Assembly (NCBI GenBank): GCA_946894095.1
Contig: OX335646.2
Span: 18,904,077-18,968,076 of the forward strand
Reading direction: 5' to 3'
Length of the DNA: 64,000 nt
Source: Incurvaria masculella
Taxonomy: Eukaryota; Arthropoda; Insecta; Lepidoptera; Incurvariidae
Shown here: piece after piece, positions 7,912 to 21,025 of the stretch
Numbering within the stretch: position 1 is the first letter of the stretch
Layout of the letters: the number at the start of each line of letters is the position of its first letter
The notes under the pieces: model-generated
Database searches by the model: none
What the model was told of the DNA's origin: nothing
The model's input: the letters and a program-made list of their open reading frames with translations, nothing else
Made by a program: the position numbers and the translations under genes

Positions 7912-10900
7912 AGAGTATTAGAACCTGTGATATTAACCGTAGTTATAAGCTTAGTAACCTTATGTTAGCTGAATGTAGACAACCAGTTACCGATGTAAGC
8001 TGTGATATTAATTGTAGTTCGAAGTTAAGTAGTCATATGTTTAAGGAATATTCAAAAAATAAGTGCCATACTGAAAACAAAGTGCACAGTAGAGATAATT
8101 TAATGTCTATATTGACACACAAGGAACACATTGAACCAAAATTCACTGTATTGACGCAAAATATGCAATGTTTAGGCAACAAACTTGAAGAATTAGAAGT
8201 TGTCCTTGATAATTTAAAACCAAATGTGATATGTCTTAACGAAACATGGACAGTACATAATGAAATTGAAAATATCCATATCAATAATTATAAATTGGCT
8301 TGCCATTTTTCCAGAAAGACACACATCCATGGAGGAACCGCCATTTTTACACCACACAGTTTAGAAACAATAGAACGCCTTGACATCCTAGCAATTTCAA
8401 AGGAACTCGATTGTGAGCTGTCCGCGATAGAAATAAGAAAATCAAAACTGATAGTTGTTTCTTTATATCGTTCTTGCAAAGGAGATATAAAATCATTTTT
8501 TAAAATTTTTAAAAAACTCTTAAATATTTGCAAAAAAGAAAAAAAAAAGAAGTCGTTATAGCTGGAGATTTCAATATAAATTTTATGCACCCCTCCACCA
8601 ATCTCTCTGAATTTAACAGCCTCTTTCGAACTTTTGGCTATGAACACGTTATAAAGGAACCTACAAGAAAACAAGCTTGTCTTGACAACATGTTCACCAA
8701 CATCCCTATTGAATCCACGCATCCGTCGGTTGTCATCACAAATCTATCAGACCACGAGAAAGGTGTGCTTCTGGATATAAACAAAAGTGATGAAGATCCT
8801 CCGTTGCAAAACATGGTTACCTATAAAAGGAAAATCAATGCATGCACAGTAATACAGTTCAAACATAATTTAAAAAATAAAAATTGGGATAATTTATTAA
8901 AACTAGACGAAGTTGAACCTATATCTGATTATCTGTACCGCTGCCTGGAATATAATGTAAATTTGTGTTTTCCAGAAACAAAACAAAAATGCAAGCCAAA
9001 TAAATTTAAATCCACCTGGATTACTAAAGGAATTCTTATATCCGCCGAAACACTAAGGTTTCTTCATAATCAGAAGCCAAAAAGCTTGGAACAAAAGCAG
9101 TTTTTTATAAAATACAAAAGAATCTACAAAAATGTGCTCAAAGCAGCTAAATTATTACACAATTCTAATAGGATACATACATCAGACAGTAAAATTAGGA
9201 CAATGTGGGATATTATTAAAACTGAAACTAATAAGTCAAGAAATGTCTCGCCTGGAATTGAATTTTTGACCGTGAATGATAAGAAGATAACAGACAAGAA
9301 AGAAATCGCAAATCTTTTTAACGAATACTTTTTACAGATTCCACATAAAACTGCTTCAACATTAAAAATCGATGTGTTTTCTGCCATTGATTCTGTTCGT
9401 AATTTTATTAAATTGGACTGTGAGCTCAGCAATGTTGAACCAGTGAGTGAAAAAGAATATTTCCACATAATGGACAAAATTAAATCCAAACCATCTTTAG
9501 ATTGCTTTCATATGTCATCTCGCCTGCTTAAACAATGTTCACAGGAACTAAAGCTCCCTCTCTTACATTTGACAAACTGTTGCCTTACATTAGGTAAATT
9601 TCCAAGCCAACTTAAGAGAGGTAAAATAATACCCTTGCACAAAAAAGGCATAAAAGACCACATGGATAATTATAGGCCTATTTGTATCCTCCCAGTGATA
9701 TCAAAAGTAATCGAAATGGCAATTTTCGAAAGACTAATGTTTTATTTTGAAAACAATAAACTTCTATCACAATCACAGTTTGGGTTTAGAGCAGGTAAGT
9801 CAACGTCCATGGCTATATATAAATTCGTCAGTGATATGTGGAAAACTCTGGATAAACGTCACAAAGGCGCTGGTATTTTCTGTGACTAGTCGAAGGCATT
9901 CGACTGCGTTCGACATGATGTTTTGCTCGGTAAACTTAAATGCTATGGGGTTACAAACGCACCATTAGAAATAATAAAATCATATTTAAGCGAGAGATCT
10001 CAGTTTGTGCAAACAAATGGGAGTAATTCTACGACCAGCGAACAAAATATTGGAGTACCGCAAGGATCTATTCTTGGACCACTATTGTTTCTAATATATA
10101 TAAATGATTTCACCTTTAACTTAATGGACACATGCACACCAACACTGTACGCTGATGATTCTAATCTCGCAATCACGGCTCCTACAAATGAAATTCTTAG
10201 TCACAAACTTAAGGTTACCTTGGACAAAGCGAAATCATGGTTCGAAATTAATGGTATAAGCTTGAATAACAATAAGACGGTAATAATGCAATTCCATTCC
10301 TCTAACAGACAAAATATTGGTATTACAGAAATCTCTGACCTATGCAGTGACACAAATACAAAATTCCTAGGAGCAGTGATGGACAAACTTTTAACCTGGA
10401 ACAACCACATCGAGATTCTCTGCAAAAAACTATCATCAGCAATATTTGCTCTAAAAATATTACGGGATGTCACTGATTACGCCGCACAAAGAGTCGCATA
10501 CTTCTCATATTTTCATGCGGTAATGAGCTATGCCTTACTTGTTTGGGGAAATAGCACCAAAGCAAATAAAGTATTTATTTTACAAAAACGAGCTATTCGT
10601 ACAATGTTTCGTCTTCAATTCAGAACCTCCTGTCGTGCTTACTTCAGACAGGCAAAAATTTTGACGCTGCCTGCACAATATATATTAGAATGTCTCTTAT
10701 ATGTCCACAAAAATCGTGAAAGCTTTTCTACACATGAAATGGTTCACAAATATCCAACTCGGTTAAGACATAATCTCATCTTGCCGCATACACATCTGTC
10801 CCGAGTTAAGAAACAGGCTGACCATTTAAAAATAAAATTATACAATCACTTACCTGGCTATTTAACTGTTCTACCAGTGTGTCAATTTAAAAACAGCGTG

Positions 10901-10966
10901 AAGACTATCCTAATTGAAAATGTATTTTATTCTATTGATGACTTTCTAACTTATGAATTTAAATAA
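7878..10966 (+). pseudogene. LINE ORF2 (endonuclease-reverse transcriptase), broken by a frameshift and a stop
   Basis: ORF2 starts at an ATG 34 nt inside ORF1 in another frame. The endonuclease shows LTQNMQCLGNKLEELE, CLNETW, VVIAGDFNIN and SDH. The reverse transcriptase shows NYRPICILPVISKVIE, QFGFRAGKSTSMAI, SKAFD, GVPQGSILGPLLFLIYINDF and the catalytic YADD at 10148-10159. Two lesions stop it: an indel in the A-rich run near 8535-8555, and a TAG at 9887-9889 in the position normally occupied by Leu just before SKAFD. Both sides of each lesion are otherwise well preserved, so inactivation looks fairly recent. It would encode about 1030 residues if unbroken. Confidence 0.85.
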
Positions 10967-11256
10967 CTTACTAATGATGAATTTACTGTAATTATCTCAC
11001 TGCCTATTATTTTACATTTTGTTTTTATTATTATTTATTTTTTCATGTATGGACTACTGCAGTTAATTTTAAATTTTGACAACTGTAAAGGCTTCTGTGA
11101 CTGTATCTAATTTACTGTGTACTTATTTATTGGAAATTGTGAAATTTACATGTTTGGACATATTCTATAGCATTAAGTGTATACAATTATGTATTGTACA
11201 CTTGTAAAATGCTCAATTGAATAAAGAATTTGAAATATGAAATATGAAATATGATT

Positions 11257-13228
11257 TTTAACTTTATTTATGAGCATCTTTCGTTTTGGACCAATATTAC
11301 TACAATCCAGCATCGTTTCATGACGGATGGTTGTTTATTGTTTAATAGTAAACTTTTGAATAAACACAATTTGAGGGCCCTATCACAGTAATGAAATTCA
11401 TTGAGGGCATTTTAGCCTAGAGTAAGACAATACTTAAATCAAAAATTTTATATATTGTAATTAAGTATGCTACATTTCTACGCCCTAGTTTTCTGTTATG
11501 TGAAATGTATGTATTTGTCATGTGTATAAATAAATAAATACATGAACTAATAAACAAAACCGAAGTCGATTGAAAATATCACTAAGTATTTTGTCTCTTT
11601 GTCTAAAATCGACCCAGTATGCGTAAGAAACAAACTCGTTTGAAACTAATCAAGCCCACGGGCAACTGATTAGTTAAACACATTACTGTAACTTTTAAAC
11701 TTAAGAAAAGTTCAAGATGGTTCTTCAGAAAACGAATAAATCCGATGAGTATTCTCCGAATCGCCGTTGCCTCCTACAAATCAAACAATGATCTCCGAGT
11801 ACCTGTAGACAGACAAACACTCTCCGAGTTTCCCCGACCACAGAGTTTCAGGGAACCAATTCAAGTGCTGAATTATAATTAACAAACTTTTAACTCAATT
11901 GATTAGTTTACAGAACGCTCTCCCTGTGAACAGAGCCGTTGTGTCGGTTTGTTTCAGCAAACATTACGTGCGGGATCATAATTCAGAATGAGCATAAACA
12001 TCATTGCGGTCAGGTTTATAACAGCCGTAATCGAAGTGTATATTGAAGAGATGTCTGTGTCGTGGCGGGGAAACGAAATTATGTTTTGTCATGCATCCAT
12101 CCAGATATATTACCCTACTCAGAGACGCCCTGGCTGTAGAAAGAACAATTTAATAGTATTACTGAGAGTTGCTCGAGTATTTGGATTTTTCTTACAAGGT
12201 TGCACATCCGTACTAACAAACCTCGGAATAATGTTAATTAGCCTTCTTTAATAACTATTTTTAAACTGAAGCTATTTTTGAAATGGCCTCCGAACGGAGG
12301 GTAATATAAAACAGTTTTCATATAGTTACGTGAAATTGTACGCGTTACTTTTTCATAAATTATTGAGGATTTATGTGAGCATAAAATAGCGGAACCTATA
12401 TATTTGGCATTTCCTTTATTACTTGTCTTATATTGAGCACGGCATTTGGTGTAGGTCAGGCGCTCAGATTTCCGACGACACGCCCATGGACTTTTGAACT
12501 TCCATGGGGGCTGCGAAAACCATGCCGGGCGGCCAGATGACTTTTCACACGACGCCGACGTTTCAAGGGCCCAAGGTTTTATCCAGGCGCAATACCGTTA
12601 TGATTTGTTTAAGCGTTACGATATAGACTAGGAGGTCGCGACAAAAATGGTAACGATAACGTAAATGGCTGAAACTGGGTTCAAGGAATAAAGATCAACC
12701 CTCTGAAGCGAAATGTGTCAATCTGCCTGTTTTAAGTGGTTGCGTTACGTAGATAAGGCGCCTGAAAAAGTTATGGTGACAAAAATATATATGATAAGGT
12801 AAATGGATGCAAATGACGAAGCATAAACGTATCAGTACATACTTGCTTAGCAATACAAAAACTGAACAAATCTTTGGTTGCATTTCGTAGTTATAGACGA
12901 TTTAGGTTACAGAAATAACTTTAGGTATATTTAAGGATTGAATAAAAAAATCGACTGCCCATTGTTGTTTAATTAATAGGTATCAATGTTTCCAGACAAT
13001 CAGTATATTAATCAGCAGGTACATACCAACATTTATTTTATATAGCCAATCTAGATAACGCAACCGCTTGGCATGGGCAGACCGACATATTTAGCATCAG
13101 AGGGTTGGCCTCTAACATGTGAACCCAGATTCAGTCATTTACCTTATCGTGACCAAAAATGTCGTGACCTTCCGGAATAATACGAAATGCCTTAAAACTT
13201 TCGTAGTGGTATGAGAGACATGTGCTTA
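11257..13228. other. Intronic non-coding stretch
   Basis: No coding exon recognised. Around 12420-12660 the sequence is more GC-rich and looks non-repetitive. It includes a perfect 8-bp hairpin, CCCATGGA at 12483-12490 paired with TCCATGGG at 12501-12508. The rest is AT-rich. Confidence 0.45.
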
Positions 13229-13532
13229 AAAACCGGCCAAGTGCGAGTCGGACTCTTACACGAAGGGTTCCGTGCCATCGTTCAAGATTTAACACAAAAA
13301 AAATCACGTTTTTTGTATTTTTATTTATTTGTTGTTAATTTATTTCTTCTTATAGCGGCAAAATAAATACACACTCTGTGACAATTTCAGCTGCGTACCT
13401 ATTACGGTTCATGAGTTACAGCCCCGTGACAGACGGCCGGACAGACGGACAGACGGACGGATGGACGGACAGCGGAGGCTTAGTAATAGGGTTCTGTTGG
13501 CTCCCTTTGGGTACGGAACCCTTAAAAACTAA
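13229..13532 (-). repeat. Short interspersed repeat, copy B
   Basis: Same family as the repeat at 1147-1452, inverted. It starts with AACCGGCCAAGTGCGAGTC and ends GGTACGGAACCCTTAAAA, with a GGAC-rich microsatellite near 13435-13475 and the GCGGCAAAATAAATACAC core. The hairpin is partly decayed (GAGTCGGACTCTTACACG). Confidence 0.75.
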
Positions 13533-13754
13533 GCAATTAGGCAAATAACAAAGACCAAGGTATTATTCCATTTTAAAAACCGTCACTTGAGAATAGCTGC
13601 CATATTTATTTAAATTATATTGGCATGTTATAATTTTACACACGCCCAGGTGATTTTATCATTATTCGTTATAATATTAAGGGGCCTTTTCAGTTGTTTA
13701 TTTTCCTGCTATATGGATAGCGTGAAAGAAAATGTAATATATATACGTTGGGGG

Positions 13755-14400
13755 AACGGCATAACGTATAATATGCAGATCGTATAATGTCATATTTTAA
13801 CAAAATTTTAAAACCATGCACAACGTATAATCGGCAGATCGTATAATCTTATACGTAGTGCATGAAGAAATCCAAAAAAATAAATTACTTATTTCTCCAT
13901 GCATAACGTATAATAGTCACAACGTATAATGTTATGATCTTTATTTAACAAAAAAAGAAAACCATGCATATCATATAATCCTAAAATATTTCATACGATA
14001 AGCGCCCTTATCGATATAAGATTAAAGATTATACTCGCACGCGACTTTTCGACCGTCTCAATTAGCGTTGTAGCAAATTGTTACTCTTCAACAGATATCG
14101 ATTCGTAGCAATTTCAGCCTTAAATGTATCGTTGTTAGGGCGCTTTATGCAGTGCTTCTTGGCATATTATACGTTCTGCATGGTTTTCTTTTTTTGTGAA
14201 TTCATGTTAGGAATATTATACGTTGTGACTATTATACGTTCTGCATGATGCAAAGAGTTTATTTTATTTTTAAACTCATGCACAACGTATAACATTATAC
14301 GTTGTGAATATTATACGATATGCATGGTTTTAATTTTTTGGAAAAAAATACTATTATACGTTGTGAATATTATACGTAGTGAATACGACTCTATACGTTT
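13755..14400. mobile_element. Palindromic (foldback-like) element with repeated CGTATAAT motifs
   Basis: The left arm (about 13760-13985) carries AACGTATAAT or TCGTATAAT about six times. The right arm (about 14160-14395) carries the inverse, ATTATACGTT, about seven times. Both arms share the inverted text CATGCA...CGTATAA and runs such as AAAAAAGAAAACCATGCAT or its complement. The centre has a short palindrome (GATAAGCGCCCTTATC, near 13998-14013) and a matching TTAGGGCGCT. No open frame is present. This fits a non-autonomous DNA element with subterminal transposase-binding repeats. The superfamily is unknown and no clear target duplication was identified. Confidence 0.6.
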
Positions 14401-15055
14401 GGGTCTCCAACAACCAAAATGTTGACGATCTATTGCATGGTAGTCCGAAGGTCACGACCGACGCACTCCGCAAACTTCAGTGAAGGTTCAGACCCTTTAG
14501 CCCGAGCCAAATATTTGAATTACGCAAAGTTCTCACAAGCGCCGCCGCGGCCCGTGCCGCCACCGCCGCGCGCCGACCGTGTAACTCCTTAATTGTATGC
14601 AAAGGGCTCGGTGGGGCCAGAACCAGATAAATACCAATAATTTGTTTATGTACGTAAGTACTTAAGTGCTTTCCGACACGAATAATAAGATAATGCTGTG
14701 ATGTTTATGGAAAAGGGGTGTATTTTCGTCTGAGTATGAATTTCAATGCACGCTTCTTTATGCAATTTTATCGCATGAGAGTTCAAAGATTTTGCAGCAC
14801 GAATTCGTTTTTGTTATTCTTATGTTAAACGCAGCACATGGCATATGCCAGAACCTCACATAATAGGTGCTCAACGACGCCCATGGGATTTACAGAACAA
14901 TATTATATTTCACGGAAGCTGTAGAAAAAATAAACATATGCCTATACAAAAATTGCACAAATTATTGTAAACATTGTTAAGTTCGTACATTTTCAAAGAC
15001 AGTTCAATAAATCAGCATCACAAGTATTAATTTTTACTGGCCTAGGGCTATGCCC
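14401..15055. other. Intronic non-coding stretch with a GC-rich block
   Basis: Contains a short very GC-rich segment at 14535-14625 (GCCGCCGCGGCCCGTGCCGC), followed by AATTGTATGCAAAGGGC. It is not part of any repeat seen in the window. No exon is supported. Confidence 0.4.
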
Positions 15056-15056
15056 G

Positions 15057-15467
15057 GTTTTTTTTGCAACCTGACATGGATGGCTAATACCACACCACTA
15101 CCGGTATGATAAAAGCCACGTGTATTGCCACATTCCCAAAGGAATTAGGTGCCATGCTAGGACCTTCCTTTTATGAGCACGGCTACATTAGACTGGATGG
15201 AAAATACGGCCAATTAGTCATTGCTGCTTCGACCATCTTTTCATCCTATGCGATGGTACCAACCCGGGCGGGCTTAAACCCTACCACCTAGTAGGGGAAG
15301 GGGAAATAAATTTGTTCATGGGTTTCGAACCATGGAGCAGCTCGCATTAATGACGAAATGCACTTATACAACTCGGAATGAGAAAGAAACTGCTGCTTGC
15401 GAGGATTTGAACCCAGACCTCTGGTATGCTAGGCAAGTCACCGCGCCACTAGGCTACGAGCCGCTCA
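15057..15467 (-). repeat. SINE family 1 with tRNA-like head, near full length
   Basis: On the minus strand: a tRNA-like head with A-box-like TAGCCTAGTGGCGCGG and B box GGGTTCAAATCC, then the body with GGTGGTAGGGTTTAAGCCCG, then CGTGCTCATAAAAGGAAGG, and a 3' end reading GCCATCCATGTCAGGTTGCA followed by an A-run. It is one of the better preserved copies. Confidence 0.8.
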
Positions 15468-15964
15468 TTTGATATTTCGTATACATAACATCGTTTCATT
15501 TCCCCGGAGAGTTAAAGAGATCTGTATTAATGTTTTGTGTTAAAATAATTTCAAAAAGGAAACATGCATACACAATTGAACACAATTTGAATGATGTAAA
15601 AAACACATTATATATTTTTTTTAATTTTGAATGACCAAACAAAAAGACATGGCCCGTATGGCACACTATAATTAGATAATAATCTTTGACAACTTAACGC
15701 CAGAAGAAGAAATGTTGAGCTGGGGGTACGATGCATTTTGTGCGGGCACCGCCCCATTTAGCCGTACATAATTTTGGAACGCTACTGTGCGCATAAAATA
15801 TTTGATGGGGTTTGCTGACTTTATTTATGTGTAACGTTGCTTTCGTTTTTAGGGGATCTATTTGACAATGTAAACAGCTTCCGATTTAAATGTAAGGCTG
15901 ATCATATATATAATGAGACAGCTCTAATGGTCGTATGATATTTAAATACCTTCTTAACCTGCTT

Positions 15965-16248
15965 TATACGGTTCCATACCCAAAGGGTGAAAACGGAACC
16001 CTATTACTAAGCCTCCGCTGTCCGTCTGTCACAGGGCTGTATCTCATGAACCGTAATAGGTAGGCAGCTGAAATTTGCACAGATTGTGTATTTATTTTGC
16101 CGCTATAATAACAAATAGGTAAAATTAAAAAATAATATAAATTAAAGGAAGGGCCCATACAAAATACTTGATTTTTTTGTGTTAAATCTTGTACAATGGT
16201 ACGGAACCCTTCGTGTGCGAGTCCTACCGTACTTGGCCGGTTTTCTAT
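15965..16248 (+). repeat. Short interspersed repeat, copy C
   Basis: Same family and orientation as the copy at 1147. It begins ACGGTTCCATACCCAAAGGG, has a short TCCGTCTGTC tract instead of a long microsatellite, and ends GTACTTGGCCGGTTTTC. The length difference from other copies comes mainly from the microsatellite. Confidence 0.75.
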
Positions 16249-19200
16249 ACAAACAACGCTTTTGCAAATATAAAATCATACAAAATAATTGTACAAAAAA
16301 ATCTAATAAACAATGACTCACGAGATCACCATAATAACATTGCGCAGCCTGCTATCAAATTATTTCACCATTTCATTAGCATGTTCGACGACAACAAGAT
16401 CCTATCGTCCCGTTCTCCCGCCGTCATCGAGTGCGGAGCCGTCTCCTCGTAGTCGAACATGATACATTTCCATAGCCCATTCGACAGCGCCGGGCGGCTT
16501 ACTGCGTCCGACTAATGTCGCATCATTCGACACGTCTCATGCATTATTCATACGTATTACACAATGCTCCGACACAGGAATACTTTCTCATTTTATTGCG
16601 CCTCCGCCGCAACTTATTGAATATTATGTTACGGGTTCACAATTGCACAGTCAGCTGCGTTTTCGTCTTTGCTTCTTCGTGCTATAAGCGTTATTCTATG
16701 TAAATTAGGGGCAAATTTACCGCTCTGTTTTTTCTGCATTATTTTATCACCATATTGTTGAACGTACGTACCTATGAAGTTAACAGTAAGTTCAGGGACA
16801 TCTGCAGATAACGCTACATGCAAATACATGTTTTTCGGGTTTGATACAATCACCTATAAGATTTATATTTAGTACAAAAATACAAAACCATTTTAGGGTC
16901 TTGCGGAATATGCGAAGGCAATCTCTAGAAAGTGTCTCTAAAAAGACCCAACATACAGGATAAGAAAAGTATTAAGAGACAGTAAATACGAGGATCAAAT
17001 ATTGCAGTTAGTACATACGTTTACTATACAGGTTGTGTTAAGCTTTCTAGCAAATAACTCGATGAGACAGAAATTGGCTTCCCACTTATTTGTGCCTAAA
17101 ACCAGTGGGTATATATCTGAAACCGTAATATCGGTTTTCAGGAGCTAAAAATGGCACACTCGGTGATGTTTTATCAAATAGCTAGACTAAATCTACATAG
17201 TATTTAGATGAAATTTGTAATTATGTCGTAAAATATAGGTTCTTCTAATCTTTTTGAGCTGCTAACAATTTTTTAAGATTCAAATCTATGGGAGAAGATA
17301 GTAAACCACTAACACTCAAACATGGAAGATCAAAAGTTACATTATCTTTTAATCGTCGCTAACATGCCAATCTTGTTATTTTGTTCTATCAATGGGGAGA
17401 TCAGTAGCTATTTTGCGTTCCTACCTTCCACGAAAAAAAGATTTTTCGCGAATTATTCTCGACGTTTACCTTTTTTTAGGGAAATTCTGAAAAGAAATCC
17501 CTGCATCCAGATCATTAAAACAGTACTTTCACACGACGCATAAATAACTCGAACACTCCATCTCCCCGGCCGGCCCTGGGGCGCATTAAATGGAAAAGAA
17601 AAAAGGTTAGATTTATGTTGGCTCGTCGGACAGCGCCCGCTCGCGCCACCGCCGCCGGCCGCCGCGCCGCCACCGCCGCGCCGACGGACACCGCTCGCCA
17701 TAACACAGCTCCCTTCGAGGCGTTAAACCGCTCGAGTTACTCTCTGCGATAGAAGATAACAATGGGAATCATTACCACTGTAGTCGTTATCGTTAACGTA
17801 AACTTAATTTTGTCAATCTTTACTTAAGGTGGCCCTTCCCGGCGGGACTAACTCATTCGGGGACACGGTACAAAACCGTGCTATTGCTCTCTGGAACCTT
17901 CTCTGTTTCAAATAAAAAGACAGGCTCCGTGATGAGGAGGATGCAACATGTCCACAAAGCATACAATGCGCATAGTGTTTAATTTGGTAAGATTTACGAA
18001 AATTTAAATTACAAAACGACTTTTTGGTAAAAGTAAACCACGACCGCTGTAGTAAAAAATCTAACAAAAACAAAATCGATTATAAATCTTCATAAAACAA
18101 GTTTTAAGATGAAGATGAAGATGTTTTCATTTTATCGTTGAGTAATCCATCTCCAAAGTTTTTGTTTAAAACGCGCGAAAAATTCGAACTTTCGGACCTT
18201 ATAACCTGGAAACCAAATACAATTTTACAATTCCAACAGTCATCAGACATCTAGTTTGATCAAATAAAGCTATTTTGAGTAAAATTTTGGATCTCTGGCA
18301 AGAAATATGGGCATGATCTTTTTCCACGTTTGCATGGGGAGTTGAGCGGGAAGGCCCACCTTAAAAAAATATCAAAAATCTTGTTCTCATTATTTGTCGT
18401 GCGTTATGCCCTTATGGGTCGACATGTTTCGCCTCCAACGGCGGAGGCATCGTCGGAACCACTTCGGTGCCCTGGAGCTACGTTTGACAGCCAGGCGTGT
18501 CAAACGGTTATTGGCAGGCGCCTGCTGCGAGGATTAGATGGTAGGTTAATTTGCTGCATCAGACACATAGAGAGCTGGCGTTACAGTGACTCGTGTATAG
18601 GAACACGTGTCACTGTAACACCATGTAGTTCACACAAAGATAGTCTGATGCTGTCGTCCCTATTGCTGGTCTTGAGATTTCAATGGATTCTCGAAGCAAG
18701 CGTGGCATTCAGTATTTTTTACATTTAGTTAATTAGTCGAATCGTATCTGATTACTTTCGCTGTTGAACACTGCTGAAATCTCATCCTTCGCCGCCTCGA
18801 TGTGCTTCAAGAAACTCTTTTTTTTTATTCACCGCTCAGTTTTCTTGATTTTCTCTTTTCGCAACTACAAGGGAATGTATACACTTCCGGAGACTAAAGT
18901 TTTATCTTGTCTTTGAAAGAACTAAGCATTGAAATGATCTACGGTATGGGAATATCAAACATGCGGCTTTCCATTTACTCAGTACGAGCAAAACATATGG
19001 CTCTCAGATCAGATAGAACGGTTTCCATATCTTTCACGAAGCTCATACCGCGTAGGTACTCATAAAATGCTCAGTATTCCGTTATCGGCTAATAGTTATT
19101 GTAGATGGGTCCGGCTCATTCAAAGAGACTCCAGTCTATCCACTGTTCCTTGTCGGACTCTTAAACGCTTAATGCCTAGGACAGTGGGTGGTGGAATCAT

Positions 19201-21023
19201 GCATTGTTCACGAAATCGGATTATGAGCGGGAACAGTGTATTTCGAAGCTTACTGAGGCCGGATTTGTCAGTCGATTACATTTTGTTGATCTTTAATTCG
19301 TAAAACCAAATGTTTTAGTATTTCTCAAGTAATATGTACACCATTTTCCTAGCAACGATATTAATAATATGGATAACTCTTAATGTATATAACAATAGTT
19401 TATTTATTATATTTATTAAACCCTGATCTGGTCCGTCGTAGATTTTTTTATGTAAAATGTGGCGTGCAAGCCGTCACCTAAGAGGTGCCCGACAATTCCT
19501 GTAAAGCAGCGAAAATCGAAATGGTTCTTCACACCATGTTAGAAGAAAATGGGGGAAACACCTCAGCAGAGAGTATTTTGCATAGTTTACCGATCCTATA
19601 TATAAAAGAGGCCTCCATGTAGGCCCATAATAATTTTTTTTTTACTTAGGCCCTGTCAGAATCGAAGTCGGAAATCGTCATTAAAATAATGAAACTTACG
19701 CGATCACTCAGAGGAAACGCGGGACACAATTATTAGTTTTGTATGGGGTGAATATTCATGTAACATTTAAAAACATATTTTTTTAAAGTTATTCAGATAT
19801 CTCACAAATAAAGCAATTTTTGTAATCTCAGTTGACATTGATTTTGAAACGCTATTTAATTAAACTATATGCTTGATGACGATCGGAATTGTAATGTCTT
19901 GTTTGGTTTCTAAGTTACATGTAAGGTCCAATAGTTCGATTTTCTTGCGCGTATTATGCATTAAATTTTGAACGTAGATCACTCAAAGACAAAAAATAAT
20001 AAATCTTAGTTATAAAGCTTACATAGCGTGGTCCATGAAGGCTCAAAATCAGATTAGTTTTTGTTAGATTTTTGACTTCACCGTTCGTGAATTACTTATA
20101 GATATGAGTCGTTTTTAATCTAAAAAGAATGAAAATCCAACCAAATCGTTTACTATGCGCATCATTTGCTTCGTGGACGAGCTGAATCGTCTTCATCACG
20201 AAGACTGTATTATTCTATGGTATATTCTAATTGGCCAACCAGACACGATCATTCCAATCACATCTGCTCATTAGGTACGTTCATTCTCCACGTTCAATTT
20301 GTTTCCTACAATTACATACATTAACCAACAATTTAATTTTACGGAAAATTACTTAAATTTTTTTTAAGTAATTTTTTTATAAGGAATCACACAGTATTAC
20401 AATTGGTACATTCTAACAGGCCACCTAGACACGACAATTCTACTTACATAATGCTCAAACATTACGGTCAAAACATCCTAACGCGCCCTTCTTAATTTTG
20501 ACGCATTCTTCTTTGAATGCAATTACATACAATAACCTACATTTTCGAATTGCAGACCTGCAGAATGAATTTTCATAATATATAGATAATATAATATACA
20601 GAACCGATGTGGTTCCTTTCAAATCAACACAACAACGGTCGTCATCAGGAGCGGAGAGCCAGTCTGACGCAGCCATCCGCCAGAACGCTCCAAACAAGAT
20701 TGATGACGGAGTTAAAATGTTATCACGGAGCCTACAAAGACGTGGCGTTTGTTCCGAAAGGGCCGACCGAATGCCGCAAATATTTCATGCCGCCGAGATC
20801 GCCGGACAGGGCGCCGGTACCGAATGTTAATACGAAAATTCCTCACAGGAGCCACCATCGCGAATCCACGTTGAATTGTTTCTCAGCGTTCAGTAATATC
20901 TACGTTTGAGAAGATAGATCCCCACCTATCTACTCGTTTAACAACCGTACAAACCATGAAGGAATGCCACTGCAGGTAACAAACCATGAATTAATATATG
21001 AGTAAGATATCAATTTAATATAA
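16249..21023. other. Intronic non-coding stretch
   Basis: No supported exon. It contains a GC-rich block at 17560-17715 (CGCCACCGCCGCCGGCCGCC) and a repeat-like segment at about 18415-18660. The latter has CGACATGTTTCGCCTCCAAC and a strong hairpin. There is also a diverged direct repeat (about 20225-20345 and 20405-20545, sharing the text around AGACACGA) and a non-repetitive mixed-GC segment at 20600-20850. Remaining sequence is AT-rich. Confidence 0.4.
18550..18655. repeat. Long inverted repeat (hairpin)
   Basis: GTTACAGTGACTCGTGT at 18580-18596 pairs with ACACGTGTCACTGTAAC at 18603-18619 with a single mismatch and a 6-nt loop. Flanking GCATCAGAC and GTCTGATGC extend the palindrome outward with an unpaired gap. 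It lies in a segment that looks like an interspersed repeat. Confidence 0.7.
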
Positions 21024-21025
21024 TA

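Larger units (their letters stand above)
6200..11256 (+). mobile_element. Non-LTR retrotransposon (LINE, CR1/Jockey group), nearly full length
   Basis: Two overlapping open frames (ORF1 6256-7911, ORF2 7878-10966) are followed by about 280 bp of 3' UTR. The 3' end is a short direct-repeat tail of three GAAATAT units after an AATAAAG-like signal rather than a plain poly(A). Microsatellite-type tails occur in CR1-like clades. The ORF2 domain order (apurinic-type endonuclease then reverse transcriptase) and an esterase-like ORF1 fit the CR1/Jockey superfamily. The exact clade (for example Kiri or Daphne types) is not resolvable by eye. The 5' boundary and target-site duplication were not found. 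It lies on the plus strand, antisense to the host gene. Confidence 0.85.

Noticed and set aside
15360..15470. tRNA gene
   Set aside because: It is the tRNA-like head of a SINE: the fold is incomplete and a SINE body follows.
18330..18728. 132-residue plus-strand frame as a gene
   Set aside because: It crosses a repeat-like segment and a hairpin, with no domain or splice context.
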